From an uncultured Pelagibacteraceae bacterium (GTDB taxonomy: Bacteria; Pseudomonadota; Alphaproteobacteria; Pelagibacterales; Pelagibacteraceae), in contig CACITE010000006.1 in the NCBI GenBank assembly GCA_902589505.1, positions 1 to 64,000 on the forward strand: a DNA stretch of 64,000 bases, read 5' to 3'. Below the pieces are notes generated by a model. It was not told the DNA's origin and searched no databases. It was given only the letters and a program-made list of their open reading frames with translations. Position numbers and translations under genes: made by a program. Within the stretch, counting starts at the first letter, position 1. Every line of letters begins with the position of its first letter. Of this stretch, positions 42,754 through 52,896 are shown one piece after another.

Positions 42754-43801
42754 GATATTAAAAGAAAAAAAATCTATTCCCTTGGATAAGTTTATTGATA
42801 TTTCTCTCTACGATAAAAAATTTGGTTATTACATGAAAAAAAATCCTTTTGGGAAAGATGGGGATTTCATTACCTCGCCCTTTGTTTCTGGTCTTTTTGG
42901 AGAAATGTTAGCAATATGGTGCGTTGCTTATTGGGAGCAAATGCAAAAACCTAAAAAAATTTTGTTAGTAGAACTTGGGCCTGGTGATGGCACTTTGTGC
43001 AACGATTTGTTGAAAACTTTTAAACAATTTAAAAACTTTTATAATTCTCTAGAAATAAATTTATTAGAAATAAGTGACAAATTAAAAAATATTCAAAAAA
43101 ATAATATTAGTAACAAAAAAGTTAGATGGATAAAAAAAATAAATCAAATTAATTATGGACCTGTCATCTTTTTAGCTAACGAATTTTTTGACTCACTGCC
43201 TGTTAAGCAAATATATAAAAGAAAAAAAATATTTCTTGAAAAATATGTTACTCTAACCAACAACAAAGAAAAATTAAAATTTTTACATAAGAAAGCAAAC
43301 AGATATTTAATAAAAAATATCAAAAATTTAAATTTAATTTCTACAGGAAATACTATTGAATATCCTATAGAAGCAATAAAATTTCTTGGATCCATATCAA
43401 AAAAGATTAATAAATTTGATGGAGGGTTATTAATTTTCGATTATGGTTATAAAATTAAAAAAAACAAAAGCACTTTACAATCAGTTAAAAGACATAAGTA
43501 CTTAGATGTTTTATTAAAACCAGGCAATTCTGATATTACATCTCATGTAAATTTTAAATTATTTCATAAAATATTAAGCAAAAATAAACTTGATGTAAAA
43601 AAAATAACAGAACAAGGTGAATTCCTAAAGAAAATTGGTATTTTAGAAAGAGCTAATATTTTATCTAAAAAAATGACATTTAAAGAAAAAGCAAACATGT
43701 ATTTTAGATTAAAAAGGTTATTGGACATTAGTCAAATGGGAAATATTTTTAAAGTAATGTTTGCTAAAAAAAAAGGTGTTAATTTTTCATTAGGATTTTG
43801 A
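42737..43801 (+). CDS. SAM-dependent methyltransferase, MidA/NDUFAF7 family
   Basis: GDFITSPFVSGLFGEMLAIW; LLVELGPGDGTLCNDLL; LANEFFDSLPVKQ. Confidence 0.9.
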   Translation: MKKIIKILKEKKSIPLDKFIDISLYDKKFGYYMKKNPFGKDGDFITSPFVSGLFGEMLAIWCVAYWEQMQKPKKILLVELGPGDGTLCNDLLKTFKQFKNFYNSLEINLLEISDKLKNIQKNNISNKKVRWIKKINQINYGPVIFLANEFFDSLPVKQIYKRKKIFLEKYVTLTNNKEKLKFLHKKANRYLIKNIKNLNLISTGNTIEYPIEAIKFLGSISKKINKFDGGLLIFDYGYKIKKNKSTLQSVKRHKYLDVLLKPGNSDITSHVNFKLFHKILSKNKLDVKKITEQGEFLKKIGILERANILSKKMTFKEKANMYFRLKRLLDISQMGNIFKVMFAKKKGVNFSLGF

Positions 43802-44565
43802 TTATGTTTTTCTCAAAAAAATTAAAAATATTTGAAAATATAAAACATTGTTTCTTTTCAAGAAAAAATGGTTTTTCCAAAGGTAATTATGAAAGCTTGA
43901 ACTGCGGCCTAGGCTCAAATGATAAAAAGGAAAATGTTATTAAAAACCTTGAAAAAGTGAGTAAAAAAATTGGATGTAAAAAAGAATCTTTAATAACTTT
44001 AAATCAAAAACACACTAGTGAAGTTATTTGTTTTAATTCCGAGACAGATGTTAGAAACAAATTAGTTGGAGACGCTATAGTTTCAAAAGTAAAAAATATT
44101 GGCATTGGAATACTAACAGCTGACTGTGCATCAATTGTTTTTTATGATCCCAAAAAAAAGATAATTGGTTGTTCACATGCTGGATGGAAAGGTGCGCTTA
44201 ACGGAATAATACAAAACACAGTAAAAAAATTTAATGAACTAAACTCAGAGAGCGGTGATTTAATTGCTGTTGTCGGACCTTGTATAAATAAAAAAAACTA
44301 CAAAGTTAAAAATGACCTTTTTGAAAAATTTATTGAAAAAGATAAAAAAAATGAAATTTTTTTTGACAAAATTAGTAAAGATAATTATTTATTTGATTTA
44401 AGAAAATATATTAACAAAGAAATATCCAGTTTAAATATTAAAAACATTGAAAATATAGAAAAAGATACATTTTCTGAAGAAGAATTTTTTTATAGTTATC
44501 GAAGATCTCGCCTTAATAAAGAGCTAGATTATGGTAGATGTATATCCGTCATATTAATGACTTAA
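43798..44565 (+). CDS. PgeF/YfiH-family purine nucleoside phosphorylase-like (laccase-domain) protein
   Basis: LNQKHTSEV; GDAIVSK; GILTADCASIVFYD; GCSHAGWKGAL; VGPCI. Confidence 0.9.
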   Translation: MIMFFSKKLKIFENIKHCFFSRKNGFSKGNYESLNCGLGSNDKKENVIKNLEKVSKKIGCKKESLITLNQKHTSEVICFNSETDVRNKLVGDAIVSKVKNIGIGILTADCASIVFYDPKKKIIGCSHAGWKGALNGIIQNTVKKFNELNSESGDLIAVVGPCINKKNYKVKNDLFEKFIEKDKKNEIFFDKISKDNYLFDLRKYINKEISSLNIKNIENIEKDTFSEEEFFYSYRRSRLNKELDYGRCISVILMT

Positions 44566-44621
44566 TTAGATGTATAATTAATTTGAAAAGATAAATTAAA
44601 ACTGTATAAACAAGTTATCGT

Positions 44622-45554
44622 ATGAAAGTTCTTGCTGGTACAAGTAATTTAAAACTGTCCAAAGAGATAGCAAAACAACTCAAACTAAAATTAGTTAATT
44701 CAAATATAAAAAGATTTGCCGACGGAGAAGTTTATATAGAAATAAATGAAAATATTAGAGGAAATAGTATATTTGTTGTTCAATCAACATCTAATCCGGC
44801 TAACGATAATTTAATGGAGTTATTAATTTGTATTGACGCATTAAGAAGATCCTCAGCAAAAAATATTACAGCAGTAATTCCTTATTTTGGGTATGCAAGA
44901 CAAGATAGAAAAGTGGTGCCGAGAACCGCAATATCAGCAAAACTGGTTTCAAATCTTATTACAAATGCTGGTGCAAACAGAATTTTAAGCGTTGATTTAC
45001 ACGCAGGCCAAATTCAGGGTTTCTTTGATATACCTGTAGACAATTTATTTGCAACTCCAATTTTTGCAAGACATATTAAAAAAAAACTTAAGTTAAATAA
45101 TCTAATCTGCGTTTCACCTGATGTTGGTGGAGTCGAAAGAACTAGAGCCTTAAGTAGAAGAATAAATTCAAGTATAGCCATAATTGACAAGAGAAGACCC
45201 GCACCAGGAAAGTCAGAGGTAATGAATATTGTTGGAAGTGTAAAAAACAAAAACTGCGTTATAGTTGATGATATAATAGATTCAGGAGGAACAATTGTAA
45301 ACGCAGCCAAAGCTTTAAAAGAAAAAGGCGCTAGAGATGTCTATGTTTATATTACACATGCTGTTTTAAGTGGAGAAGCAGTTGATAAAATTGAAAAATC
45401 ACAAATTAAGAAACTAATTACTACAGATACAATTGATAATTCAAAAAAAATTGGAAAAAGTAAAAAAGTAGAAATAATTTCCCTTGCGCCAATGATTTCT
45501 GAAGCTATGAAAAGAATTGCAAACTCTACTTCGGTATCTAGTCTTTTTAATTAA
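44622..45554 (+). CDS. prs: Ribose-phosphate pyrophosphokinase
   Basis: KRFADGEVYIEINENIRG; IPYFGYARQDRK; DLHAGQIQGFF; VIVDDIIDSGGTI. Confidence 0.97.
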   Translation: MKVLAGTSNLKLSKEIAKQLKLKLVNSNIKRFADGEVYIEINENIRGNSIFVVQSTSNPANDNLMELLICIDALRRSSAKNITAVIPYFGYARQDRKVVPRTAISAKLVSNLITNAGANRILSVDLHAGQIQGFFDIPVDNLFATPIFARHIKKKLKLNNLICVSPDVGGVERTRALSRRINSSIAIIDKRRPAPGKSEVMNIVGSVKNKNCVIVDDIIDSGGTIVNAAKALKEKGARDVYVYITHAVLSGEAVDKIEKSQIKKLITTDTIDNSKKIGKSKKVEIISLAPMISEAMKRIANSTSVSSLFN

Positions 45555-45606
45555 TTTTGCTTGTTTTTTTCACCAACATATTATAAAACCACCATTCTAT
45601 TAATTT

Positions 45607-46383
45607 ATGGATATTTTAAAAGCTACAAAAAGAACCAGCACTTCAACAGGTCAGGTTAACAAACTGAGAGCTGAAGGTTTTATTCCTGCTGTATTATATG
45701 GGGGAAAAAAAAGTAATTTAAATATAAGTTTAAAAAAATTACACCTTCAAGACTTTATTAAAAAAGAAACTTTTATGTCTAAAGTTTTTGACTTAAATAT
45801 AGATGGTAGCCAAGAAAAAGTTTTACCAAGGCAAATTGCATACGACCCAGTTTCAGATGAACCTATACATATTGATTTTATGAGAATATTAAAAGGCTCA
45901 GTGTTATCTTTGGAGATTCCTGTTAATTTTATTAACTCAAATAAATCTCCTGGGTTAAAAAAAGGAGGAGTTTTAAATATAGTAAGAAGAAAAGTTGAAT
46001 TAAAATGCCCAATAGAAAACATTCCTAACGAAATAATTGTTGATTTAGATAATACTGAAATTAACACTAGTTTAAAAATATCTTCGGTTAAATTGCCAGA
46101 AAATGTAGTACCAACAATCACTGATAGAGATTTTGTAATTGCAACGGTTGTAGCGCCAACAATTTTGGTTGAACCAGAAAAAACTGAAGAAGCTCCTGCT
46201 GAGGGAGAGGTTCCAGCTGAAGGCGTAACTGAAGGTGGTGAAGAAGCTGCAAAAACCGAAGAAGGTAAAGATAAAACAGCCAAGCCTTCTGATGATAAAA
46301 CAGCCAAAACTTCTGAAGATAAAACAAAAGCTGCTCCCGGAGACAAAAGCAAAGCTTCAAATAAAGAAACTAAAAAAAAATAA
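45607..46383 (+). CDS. rplY: 50S ribosomal protein L25/CTC with low-complexity C-terminal tail
   Basis: LRAEGFIPAVLYGGKK...RQIAYDPVSDEPIHIDFMRI...; tail DKTAKPSDDKTAKTSEDKTKA. Confidence 0.93.
   Translation: MDILKATKRTSTSTGQVNKLRAEGFIPAVLYGGKKSNLNISLKKLHLQDFIKKETFMSKVFDLNIDGSQEKVLPRQIAYDPVSDEPIHIDFMRILKGSVLSLEIPVNFINSNKSPGLKKGGVLNIVRRKVELKCPIENIPNEIIVDLDNTEINTSLKISSVKLPENVVPTITDRDFVIATVVAPTILVEPEKTEEAPAEGEVPAEGVTEGGEEAAKTEEGKDKTAKPSDDKTAKTSEDKTKAAPGDKSKASNKETKKK
46270..46332 (+). repeat. 24-nt tandem repeat inside rplY 3' end (2 full copies + partial)
   Basis: gataaaacagccaagccttctgat / gataaaacagccaaaacttctgaa / gataaaacaaaagct. Confidence 0.85.
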
Positions 46384-46403
46384 TATAGGATCAATTATAA
46401 TTT

Positions 46404-46964
46404 ATGCTACTTTTTGTTGGCCTAGGAAATCCTAATCCAGATAATTCAAACAATCGACACAACGTAGGATTTTCGGTCATTGATGCTATGAACGAAAAGT
46501 TTAAATTATCTAAACAAAAACCAAAGTTTAAAGGCTTGTTAACTACTGGAAAAATAGATGAACAAAAAGTCTTTGCTATAAAACCACTTACCTTTATGAA
46601 TAACTCAGGAATATGTATTAAAGAACTTATTGATTATTTTAAAATAGATGTAAAAAACGTTTTTGTTTTTCATGATGATATCGATATCGATATTGGAAAA
46701 GTAAAAGTAAAAAATGGAGGAGGAAGCGCGGGACATAATGGAATAGATTCCATTGATAAAAACATTGGAAAAAATTACTCTCGTGTAAGAATAGGCGTGG
46801 GAAGACCAAAAAAAAGTTCGGCCGTTGCAGATTATGTTTTAGATAATTTTTCTGGTGATGAAAAACAAAATGTAGAAAAAGTTACTCAAAATATAATTGA
46901 ATTTATTTCCATTTTAATAAGTAGAGATTTAGATCTTTTTTCAAGTAAAATTAATCAAAAATAA
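46404..46964 (+). CDS. pth: Peptidyl-tRNA hydrolase
   Basis: LLFVGLGNPNPDNSNNRHNVGFSVID; PLTFMNNSG; GGGSAGHNGIDSI. Confidence 0.96.
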   Translation: MLLFVGLGNPNPDNSNNRHNVGFSVIDAMNEKFKLSKQKPKFKGLLTTGKIDEQKVFAIKPLTFMNNSGICIKELIDYFKIDVKNVFVFHDDIDIDIGKVKVKNGGGSAGHNGIDSIDKNIGKNYSRVRIGVGRPKKSSAVADYVLDNFSGDEKQNVEKVTQNIIEFISILISRDLDLFSSKINQK

Positions 46965-46966
46965 TA

Positions 46967-48040
46967 ATGGGCTTTAAGTGTGGAATTGTTGGGTTGCCCA
47001 ATGTTGGTAAGTCAACATTATTCAATGCACTAACGACATCAAAAAAAGCACAAGCAGAAAATTTTCCTTTTTGTACTATTGATCCTAATGTTGGAATAGT
47101 TGCTGTTCCCGATGAAAGATTAAATAAAATATCAGAAATCACAAAATCAACGAAAACAATTAATGCCGCAATTACCTTTGTTGATATTGCAGGTCTTGTT
47201 AAGGGAGCTTCAAAAGGAGAAGGTTTGGGAAATAAGTTTCTCTCTCATGTGAGAGAAGTAGACGCTATTATTCATTTAACTCGATGCTTTGACTCAGAAA
47301 AAATACAAAATGTAAATAAAGACGTAGACCCTGTGCGTGATCTTGAAATTATCGAAACTGAAATTCTCTTATCTGATCTAGAATCTCTCCAAAAAAGATT
47401 GGAAAAAAGTAATAAAAAAAAACTAGAAAAAGATGAATTAGATTTTTTAGAAGAATGTAAAAAATTAATAGGTGATGGAAGAAAACCAGATGAATTAAAG
47501 GAAAAATACAGTAAAGATTTTATAAAAAAATCAGCCCTTTTGTCTCTTAAACCAAGAATAATTGTATGTAATGTAGATGAAAAAAGTTTACCAAATGGTA
47601 ACAAATACTCTGATGCTTGTAAGAAAAAATTTCCAAATGAAAATATAATTATAGTTTGTGCTGATATTGAAGATCAAATAATGAGCCTAGAAACAAAAGA
47701 TCGAAAAGATTTTATGCTTGAATCTGGAATAAAAAGCACTGGACTGGATAACTTAATTAAAACAGGCTACAACACTCTAGGACTCAGCACTTTCTTTACT
47801 TCTGGTCCAGAAGAAAGCAGAGCATGGACTATTGAAACGAACTCAAAAGCAGCGGATGCTGCTGGTGTTATTCATACCGATTTTAAGAAAAAATTCATCC
47901 GAGCTGAAACCGTAACAACTGAAGATTTTATAAAATATAAGGGTTTCAATGAATGTAAAAACATTGGAAGATTAAGACTTGAGGGAAAAGATTATTTGGT
48001 CAAAGATGGTGACGTAATGTACTTCAGAATTGGAAGTTAA
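46967..48040 (+). CDS. ychF: Redox-regulated ATPase YchF
   Basis: CGIVGLPNVGKSTLFNALT; DIAGLVKGASKGEGLGNKFLSHVREVDAI; TGS domain. Confidence 0.97.
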   Translation: MGFKCGIVGLPNVGKSTLFNALTTSKKAQAENFPFCTIDPNVGIVAVPDERLNKISEITKSTKTINAAITFVDIAGLVKGASKGEGLGNKFLSHVREVDAIIHLTRCFDSEKIQNVNKDVDPVRDLEIIETEILLSDLESLQKRLEKSNKKKLEKDELDFLEECKKLIGDGRKPDELKEKYSKDFIKKSALLSLKPRIIVCNVDEKSLPNGNKYSDACKKKFPNENIIIVCADIEDQIMSLETKDRKDFMLESGIKSTGLDNLIKTGYNTLGLSTFFTSGPEESRAWTIETNSKAADAAGVIHTDFKKKFIRAETVTTEDFIKYKGFNECKNIGRLRLEGKDYLVKDGDVMYFRIGS

Positions 48041-48045
48041 ACACT

Positions 48046-48268
48046 ATGACAGAACTGATAAAACCACCAATAAGGCAAAGATTAATAGATAGAAATAATC
48101 AAATCGATATTGACGATTTTTCTGAAAAATCATTACGATAAAATTGTAGCTATCGTAAAGAATACAGCAATCAAAGACCAAGAAGAGAAAAATAAGATTT
48201 TTGTCATATATTATTTAATAAATGGGCCGAAAACTAAAATTGTCCAATATAAAAAAATGAAAGTATAA
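48046..48268 (+). pseudogene. Possible broken small ORF
   Basis: MTELIKPPIRQRLIDRNNQIDIDDFSEKSLR* (48046..48141), then in another frame HYDKIVAIVKNTAIKDQEEKNKIFVIYYLINGPKTKIVQYKKMKV* (48131..48268). Protein-like composition only. Confidence 0.3.
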
Positions 48269-48382
48269 AATAAACTAAAACGCATTTGACAATCATTTAA
48301 TATTAGATTGTGTTTAAAATATGAAAAAATTTTTAAATAAAAATTAAAATGATAACTTTTTTGTCGCACCTAAAAACAAATG

Positions 48383-49261
48383 CTATTTAAAAGTTTTAGG
48401 ATCTTCACCTTCGTATTCAGTTACAACTCTTTCTGCTTTATCAAAAGCTTCTTCCTCTTCTTTTTCCTCCTTAGAACCAAATTGTGACCACACTTTTTGC
48501 TTGCTTAAATAAACTAAAGTTAAAAGAATAATTAAGTAAAAGAAGACTTTAAAACCCATCTTGTGCCTTGCTTCAAGATGAGGATCTGCTGCCCAAACTA
48601 AAAAAGTAGTTACATCTTTTGATATTTGCGCTTTAGTTGTCTCAGTACCATCTGCATATTCTACTATTCCGTCAGATATAGGTTCAGCCATCTTTATTTT
48701 ATTACCAGGCATATATTTGTTGTAATATACCCCATCATCTAATTCATATCCTGTTGGAGCCTCTTCGTAACCCATTAGCAAGGAATAAATATAATCCGCT
48801 CCGCCCTTTCTTGCTTTAGCTAAAACTGACATATCTGGCGGATAAGCCCCTCCATTTGCAGCTGCAGCTGCTTTTGCATTTGGAAATGGCTTAACAAACT
48901 TATCTGATAGTCTTCCTGGTCTTATAAACATCTCTCCATCTTCATTTGGTCCATCTGTTACTTCAAATTGTGCTGCAATTGCCTTAGCTTCTTCAGGCAA
49001 AAATTCTGGTCCACCCTTTTCGGATAAATTTCTATAACTTAGATGTTGCACCGAATGACATCCTGCGCAAACGTCCTGATAAACTTGATATCCCCTTTGT
49101 AAAGAAGCTCTATCAAAAGTTCCAAAAATTCCTTCAAAGCTCCAGTCAGTTTTTAGATAATTAGTATTTGCTCCGTGCGAATGTTGAGAATCAGCAAAAG
49201 ATAAAGTGGTAATTATTGAAATAAAAATTGTTAAAATTATTCTATTTAAATGAACCAACAT
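48383..49261 (-). CDS. petC: Cytochrome c1 of bc1 complex
   Basis: [19 protein letters not shown] (CxxCH); C-terminal TM. Confidence 0.97.
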   Translation of the reverse strand: MLVHLNRIILTIFISIITTLSFADSQHSHGANTNYLKTDWSFEGIFGTFDRASLQRGYQVYQDVCAGCHSVQHLSYRNLSEKGGPEFLPEEAKAIAAQFEVTDGPNEDGEMFIRPGRLSDKFVKPFPNAKAAAAANGGAYPPDMSVLAKARKGGADYIYSLLMGYEEAPTGYELDDGVYYNKYMPGNKIKMAEPISDGIVEYADGTETTKAQISKDVTTFLVWAADPHLEARHKMGFKVFFYLIILLTLVYLSKQKVWSQFGSKEEKEEEEAFDKAERVVTEYEGEDPKTFK

Positions 49262-50528
49262 TTTCTCCTTCGTACTTTCCTGCCATTTCTTTAAATTTAT
49301 CCATAACTCCAGGTTTATCTAAAACTGGATCAGAAATACTCATTGGCAATGGATCTGTTTTTTCATATCGCCCAAGTAACGGTAATAAAATTAAGAAGTG
49401 AATGAAGTAGTAAGCAGTAGCTATTCTAGCTAAAATTAAATAAATTCCTTCTGGAGGTTTTGCTCCTAAGTAACCAAGTAATACTACCGTAACTACTAAT
49501 ACCCAGAAAAACTTTCTATATAATGGTCTAAAAGTTGCTGACCTAACTTTTGAACTATCCAACCATGGTAAACCTGCTAAAACAAAAATTGAGGCAAACA
49601 TAAAAATTACCCCTCCTAATTTGCTAGGAATAGCTCTTAAAATTGCATAAAAAGGTAATAGATACCATTCTGGAACTATATGTGCTGGTGTAATCAATGG
49701 ATCAGCTGGAATATAATTATCTGGATGTCCTAAAAAATCTGGCAAAAAGAAAACAAATGCAAAAAATAATAATAAAAAAGCTAATAAAGCTGTAAGATCC
49801 TTCATGACCATATAAGGATGAAAAGGCATAGTTTCATTGCTTCCTTTCTTAACATCTATACCAACAGGGTTATTATTACCTGGAATGTGCAGCGACCATA
49901 TATGTAATATTACTAAACCAAAAATCAAAAACGGTAATAAATAATGCAAACTATAAAATCTATTCAAAGTTGGATTGTCTACAGAAAATCCTCCCCATAA
50001 CCAATTAGTAACACTCTCTCCTATAAGAGGAATTGCGCTAAATAAATTAGTAATTACTGTAGCCCCCCAAAAACTCATTTGACCCCATGGCAAAACATAT
50101 CCCATGAAAGCCGTAGCCATCATTAATAGATAAATCGCAAGACCTATAATCCAAATCATTTCTCTTGGAGCTTTATAGGAACCAAAATATAAACCTCTAA
50201 AAATATGAATATATACTGCAAGAAAAAACATAGATGCTCCATTTGAATGTACATATCTCATAAGCCATCCATAATTTACATCTCTCATTATATGTTCAAT
50301 ACTTGCAAAAGCATGCTCGGTATGAGCAACATAATGCATTGCTAAAATTATTCCTGTTACTATTTGAGTAATCAAACAAAAAGTTAATATTCCTCCAAAT
50401 GTCCACCAATAATTTAAATTTTTTGGAGTCGGATATGATCTTAAATGATGTGAAAGAGATAAAAGTGGTAAACGACTATCAAACCACTCCGCTAATTTCG
50501 TTTTAGGTACATATTTTTCTTCACTCAT
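49242..50528 (-). CDS. petB: Cytochrome b of bc1 complex
   Basis: [61 protein letters not shown]. Confidence 0.98.
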   Translation of the reverse strand: MSEEKYVPKTKLAEWFDSRLPLLSLSHHLRSYPTPKNLNYWWTFGGILTFCLITQIVTGIILAMHYVAHTEHAFASIEHIMRDVNYGWLMRYVHSNGASMFFLAVYIHIFRGLYFGSYKAPREMIWIIGLAIYLLMMATAFMGYVLPWGQMSFWGATVITNLFSAIPLIGESVTNWLWGGFSVDNPTLNRFYSLHYLLPFLIFGLVILHIWSLHIPGNNNPVGIDVKKGSNETMPFHPYMVMKDLTALLAFLLLFFAFVFFLPDFLGHPDNYIPADPLITPAHIVPEWYLLPFYAILRAIPSKLGGVIFMFASIFVLAGLPWLDSSKVRSATFRPLYRKFFWVLVVTVVLLGYLGAKPPEGIYLILARIATAYYFIHFLILLPLLGRYEKTDPLPMSISDPVLDKPGVMDKFKEMAGKYEGENVGSFK

Positions 50529-50535
50529 AACTCAT

Positions 50536-51048
50536 TTAGCCTATTTTAATTGTATTATTATCAACAAATTCATATTTGGGGATTTCTAAATTCGTTGGTG
50601 CTGGACCTTTTCTAATTCTTCCTGAAGTGTCGTAATGAGATCCGTGACACGGACAGAACCACGCCTTATAATCTCCCTTGTCTCCTAATGGGACACATCC
50701 CAAGTGTGTGCAAACACCAACCATAACCAACCACTCAGGATTTTTTGCTCTATCAGAATCCTTTTCTGGGTCTTTTAAATCTTTCAGATCTACAGCTGTT
50801 GCCTCATCAATTTCTTTTTTCGTTCTTCTTCTAATAAATATTGGCTTACCTCTCCATAGTACTGTGATAGTTTTTCCTGGTTCTACGCTGCTCACATCCA
50901 CTTCTGTTGTTGATAAAGCCTTTACAGATGAATCAGGATTCATTTGATCAACCAGAGGCCAAATTGTTGCTCCTAAACCAACTGCACCCACAGTGTATGT
51001 AGCTGTAAATAAAAAATCTCTTCTTTTTGGCTTAATTTCGCTGCTCAT
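50536..51048 (-). CDS. petA: Rieske iron-sulfur subunit of bc1 complex
   Basis: RRDFLF Tat-like signal; CTHLGC and CPCHGS Rieske motifs. Confidence 0.98.
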   Translation of the reverse strand: MSSEIKPKRRDFLFTATYTVGAVGLGATIWPLVDQMNPDSSVKALSTTEVDVSSVEPGKTITVLWRGKPIFIRRRTKKEIDEATAVDLKDLKDPEKDSDRAKNPEWLVMVGVCTHLGCVPLGDKGDYKAWFCPCHGSHYDTSGRIRKGPAPTNLEIPKYEFVDNNTIKIG

Positions 51049-51152
51049 AATATATATTCAACACACATACGTAATATATATTACTAATTAATTACAATTA
51101 ATATAAATTTGCTAGGGTCAGAATGACACACAAAATAAAACACAACTAATAA

Positions 51153-51599
51153 ATGTTTAATATTGCTCTATATCAACCAGATATACCTCAAAACACTGGT
51201 GCAATAATTCGCTTATGCTCTTGTTTTGATGTGACTCTTGAAATAATTGAACCATGCGGTTTTCATTTTGATGACAGAAGATTAAAAAGAGTTGTTATGG
51301 ATTACCTAGATAAGAGTAAAATTATAACTTACAAATCATATAATGACTTTTTGAATAGAAAAAATGATACAAGAATTATACTCATGACCACAAAAGCAAA
51401 AAAAAATTATAATAATTTTAAATTTAAAAAAAAAGACACAATCCTTTTTGGAAGAGAAAGTAGCGGTGTTCCCAAGATCGTACATAACAATTCATATCAA
51501 AGATTAAAAATACCCTTAAAAAAAAACACAAGGTCTCTTAACATTGGTATGGCTGTGGCTATAACTTTATCCGAGGCTTTAAGACAGAATATTAATTAA
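51153..51599 (+). CDS. trmL: tRNA (cytidine(34)-2'-O)-methyltransferase
   Basis: IALYQPDIPQNTGAIIRLCSCF; LFGRESSGVP; RSLNIGMAVAITLSEALRQ. Confidence 0.92.
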   Translation: MFNIALYQPDIPQNTGAIIRLCSCFDVTLEIIEPCGFHFDDRRLKRVVMDYLDKSKIITYKSYNDFLNRKNDTRIILMTTKAKKNYNNFKFKKKDTILFGRESSGVPKIVHNNSYQRLKIPLKKNTRSLNIGMAVAITLSEALRQNIN

Positions 51600-51606
51600 T
51601 AATAAA

Positions 51607-52416
51607 ATGAAATTAGAAACTAAAAAAAAAATTGTTAAAAAATGGTTTTTACAATTACAAAATATCATTTGTAATAGTATAGAAAGTTTAGAAAAAAGTT
51701 ATGGTTCTAAAATAAAATTTAAAAAAAATAAATGGAAACACGGTGAGTTTAGAATAATAAAAGGTGAGGTAATCGAAAAAGGAGGTGTAGCTTTCTCCAA
51801 TGTAAAAGGTAAATTTTCCGCAAAATTTGCAAAAAAAATTCCTGGAGCAGGAGGTAGCAGAAACTTTTGGTCTACTGGTGTTTCTGTAGTTTTACATCCA
51901 AAAAATCCTAAAATACCAGCTATGCATTTTAATACGAGATTTATTTGTACAAAAAAGAGTTGGTTTGGAGGTGGAATGGATGTAACACCTTGTATTTTAG
52001 ACAATAAAGAAAAAAAGAATTTTCATAAGGAATTAAAAAAAATGTGCGACCTTCACAACAAAAAATATTATTCTAATTATAAAAAATGGTGCGATAAATA
52101 TTTTTTTATACCTCACAGAAATGAATCTCGTGGAATAGGAGGTATATTTTTTGATTATAAAATGGATAATTGGAAAAAAGATTTTCTGTTTGTAAAAGAT
52201 GTTGGTATTACCTTTAATCATTTAATTAAAAAAATTATGAAGAAAAAAATATTTTTGAAGTGGACAAAAAAAGAAAAAGAAATACAGTTATTGAAACGTG
52301 GTAGATATGTAGAATTTAATTTACTTTACGATCGAGGTACTAAATTTGGTTTAAATAGCGGCGGTAATCCCGAAGCAATACTAATGTCTATGCCACCACA
52401 AGCAAAATGGAAATAA
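51607..52416 (+). CDS. hemF: Oxygen-dependent coproporphyrinogen III oxidase
   Basis: GGVAFSNVKGKF; HFNTRFICT; WFGGGMDVTPCI; RGIGGIFFDY; GLNSGGNPEAILMSMPPQAKW. Confidence 0.97.
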   Translation: MKLETKKKIVKKWFLQLQNIICNSIESLEKSYGSKIKFKKNKWKHGEFRIIKGEVIEKGGVAFSNVKGKFSAKFAKKIPGAGGSRNFWSTGVSVVLHPKNPKIPAMHFNTRFICTKKSWFGGGMDVTPCILDNKEKKNFHKELKKMCDLHNKKYYSNYKKWCDKYFFIPHRNESRGIGGIFFDYKMDNWKKDFLFVKDVGITFNHLIKKIMKKKIFLKWTKKEKEIQLLKRGRYVEFNLLYDRGTKFGLNSGGNPEAILMSMPPQAKWK

Positions 52417-52419
52417 TTT

Positions 52420-52896
52420 ATGGAAAAAATACCAATAACTTCGCAGGGTCTAGAAAAAATTAAAAAGGAATTAGAAGAGTTAACAAAAATTAAAAGACCA
52501 AAAATCATTCTGGCGATCGCCGAAGCAAGATCACATGGTGATTTAAAAGAAAACGCTGAGTACCACGCTGCAAAAGATGAACAGGCAAAAATTGAGGGAA
52601 GAATAATTAAACTAAATGATCTAATTGCAAGAGCAAATGTAATAGATGTAACAAAATTAGAGAAAAAAGATAATGTAATTTTTGGTTCTACCGTTGATTT
52701 GCTTGATTTAGAAAATAACAAAAAAAAAACTTATAAAATTGTTGGTGAAGAAGAAGCTGATCTAGCAAAAAATCTTATTTATTTTAAATCACCAATTGGA
52801 AAAGCATTAATAGGAAAAAATAAAAAAGATTTAATAACTGTAACCACTCCCTCTGGGGAGAAAAATTTCGAGATTATAGAAGTGAAATATATTTAG
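52420..52896 (+). CDS. greA: Transcription elongation factor GreA
   Basis: IPITSQGLEKIKKELEELTKIKRPKIILAIAEARSHGDLKENAEYHAAKDEQAKIEGRI. Confidence 0.97.
   Translation: MEKIPITSQGLEKIKKELEELTKIKRPKIILAIAEARSHGDLKENAEYHAAKDEQAKIEGRIIKLNDLIARANVIDVTKLEKKDNVIFGSTVDLLDLENNKKKTYKIVGEEEADLAKNLIYFKSPIGKALIGKNKKDLITVTTPSGEKNFEIIEVKYI

Noticed and set aside
45747-46394. Minus-strand 215-aa ORF and the overlapping 80-aa ORF (46118..46360) opposite rplY
   Set aside because: Ser/Leu-rich antisense readings created by the repetitive rplY tail; no recognisable domain.
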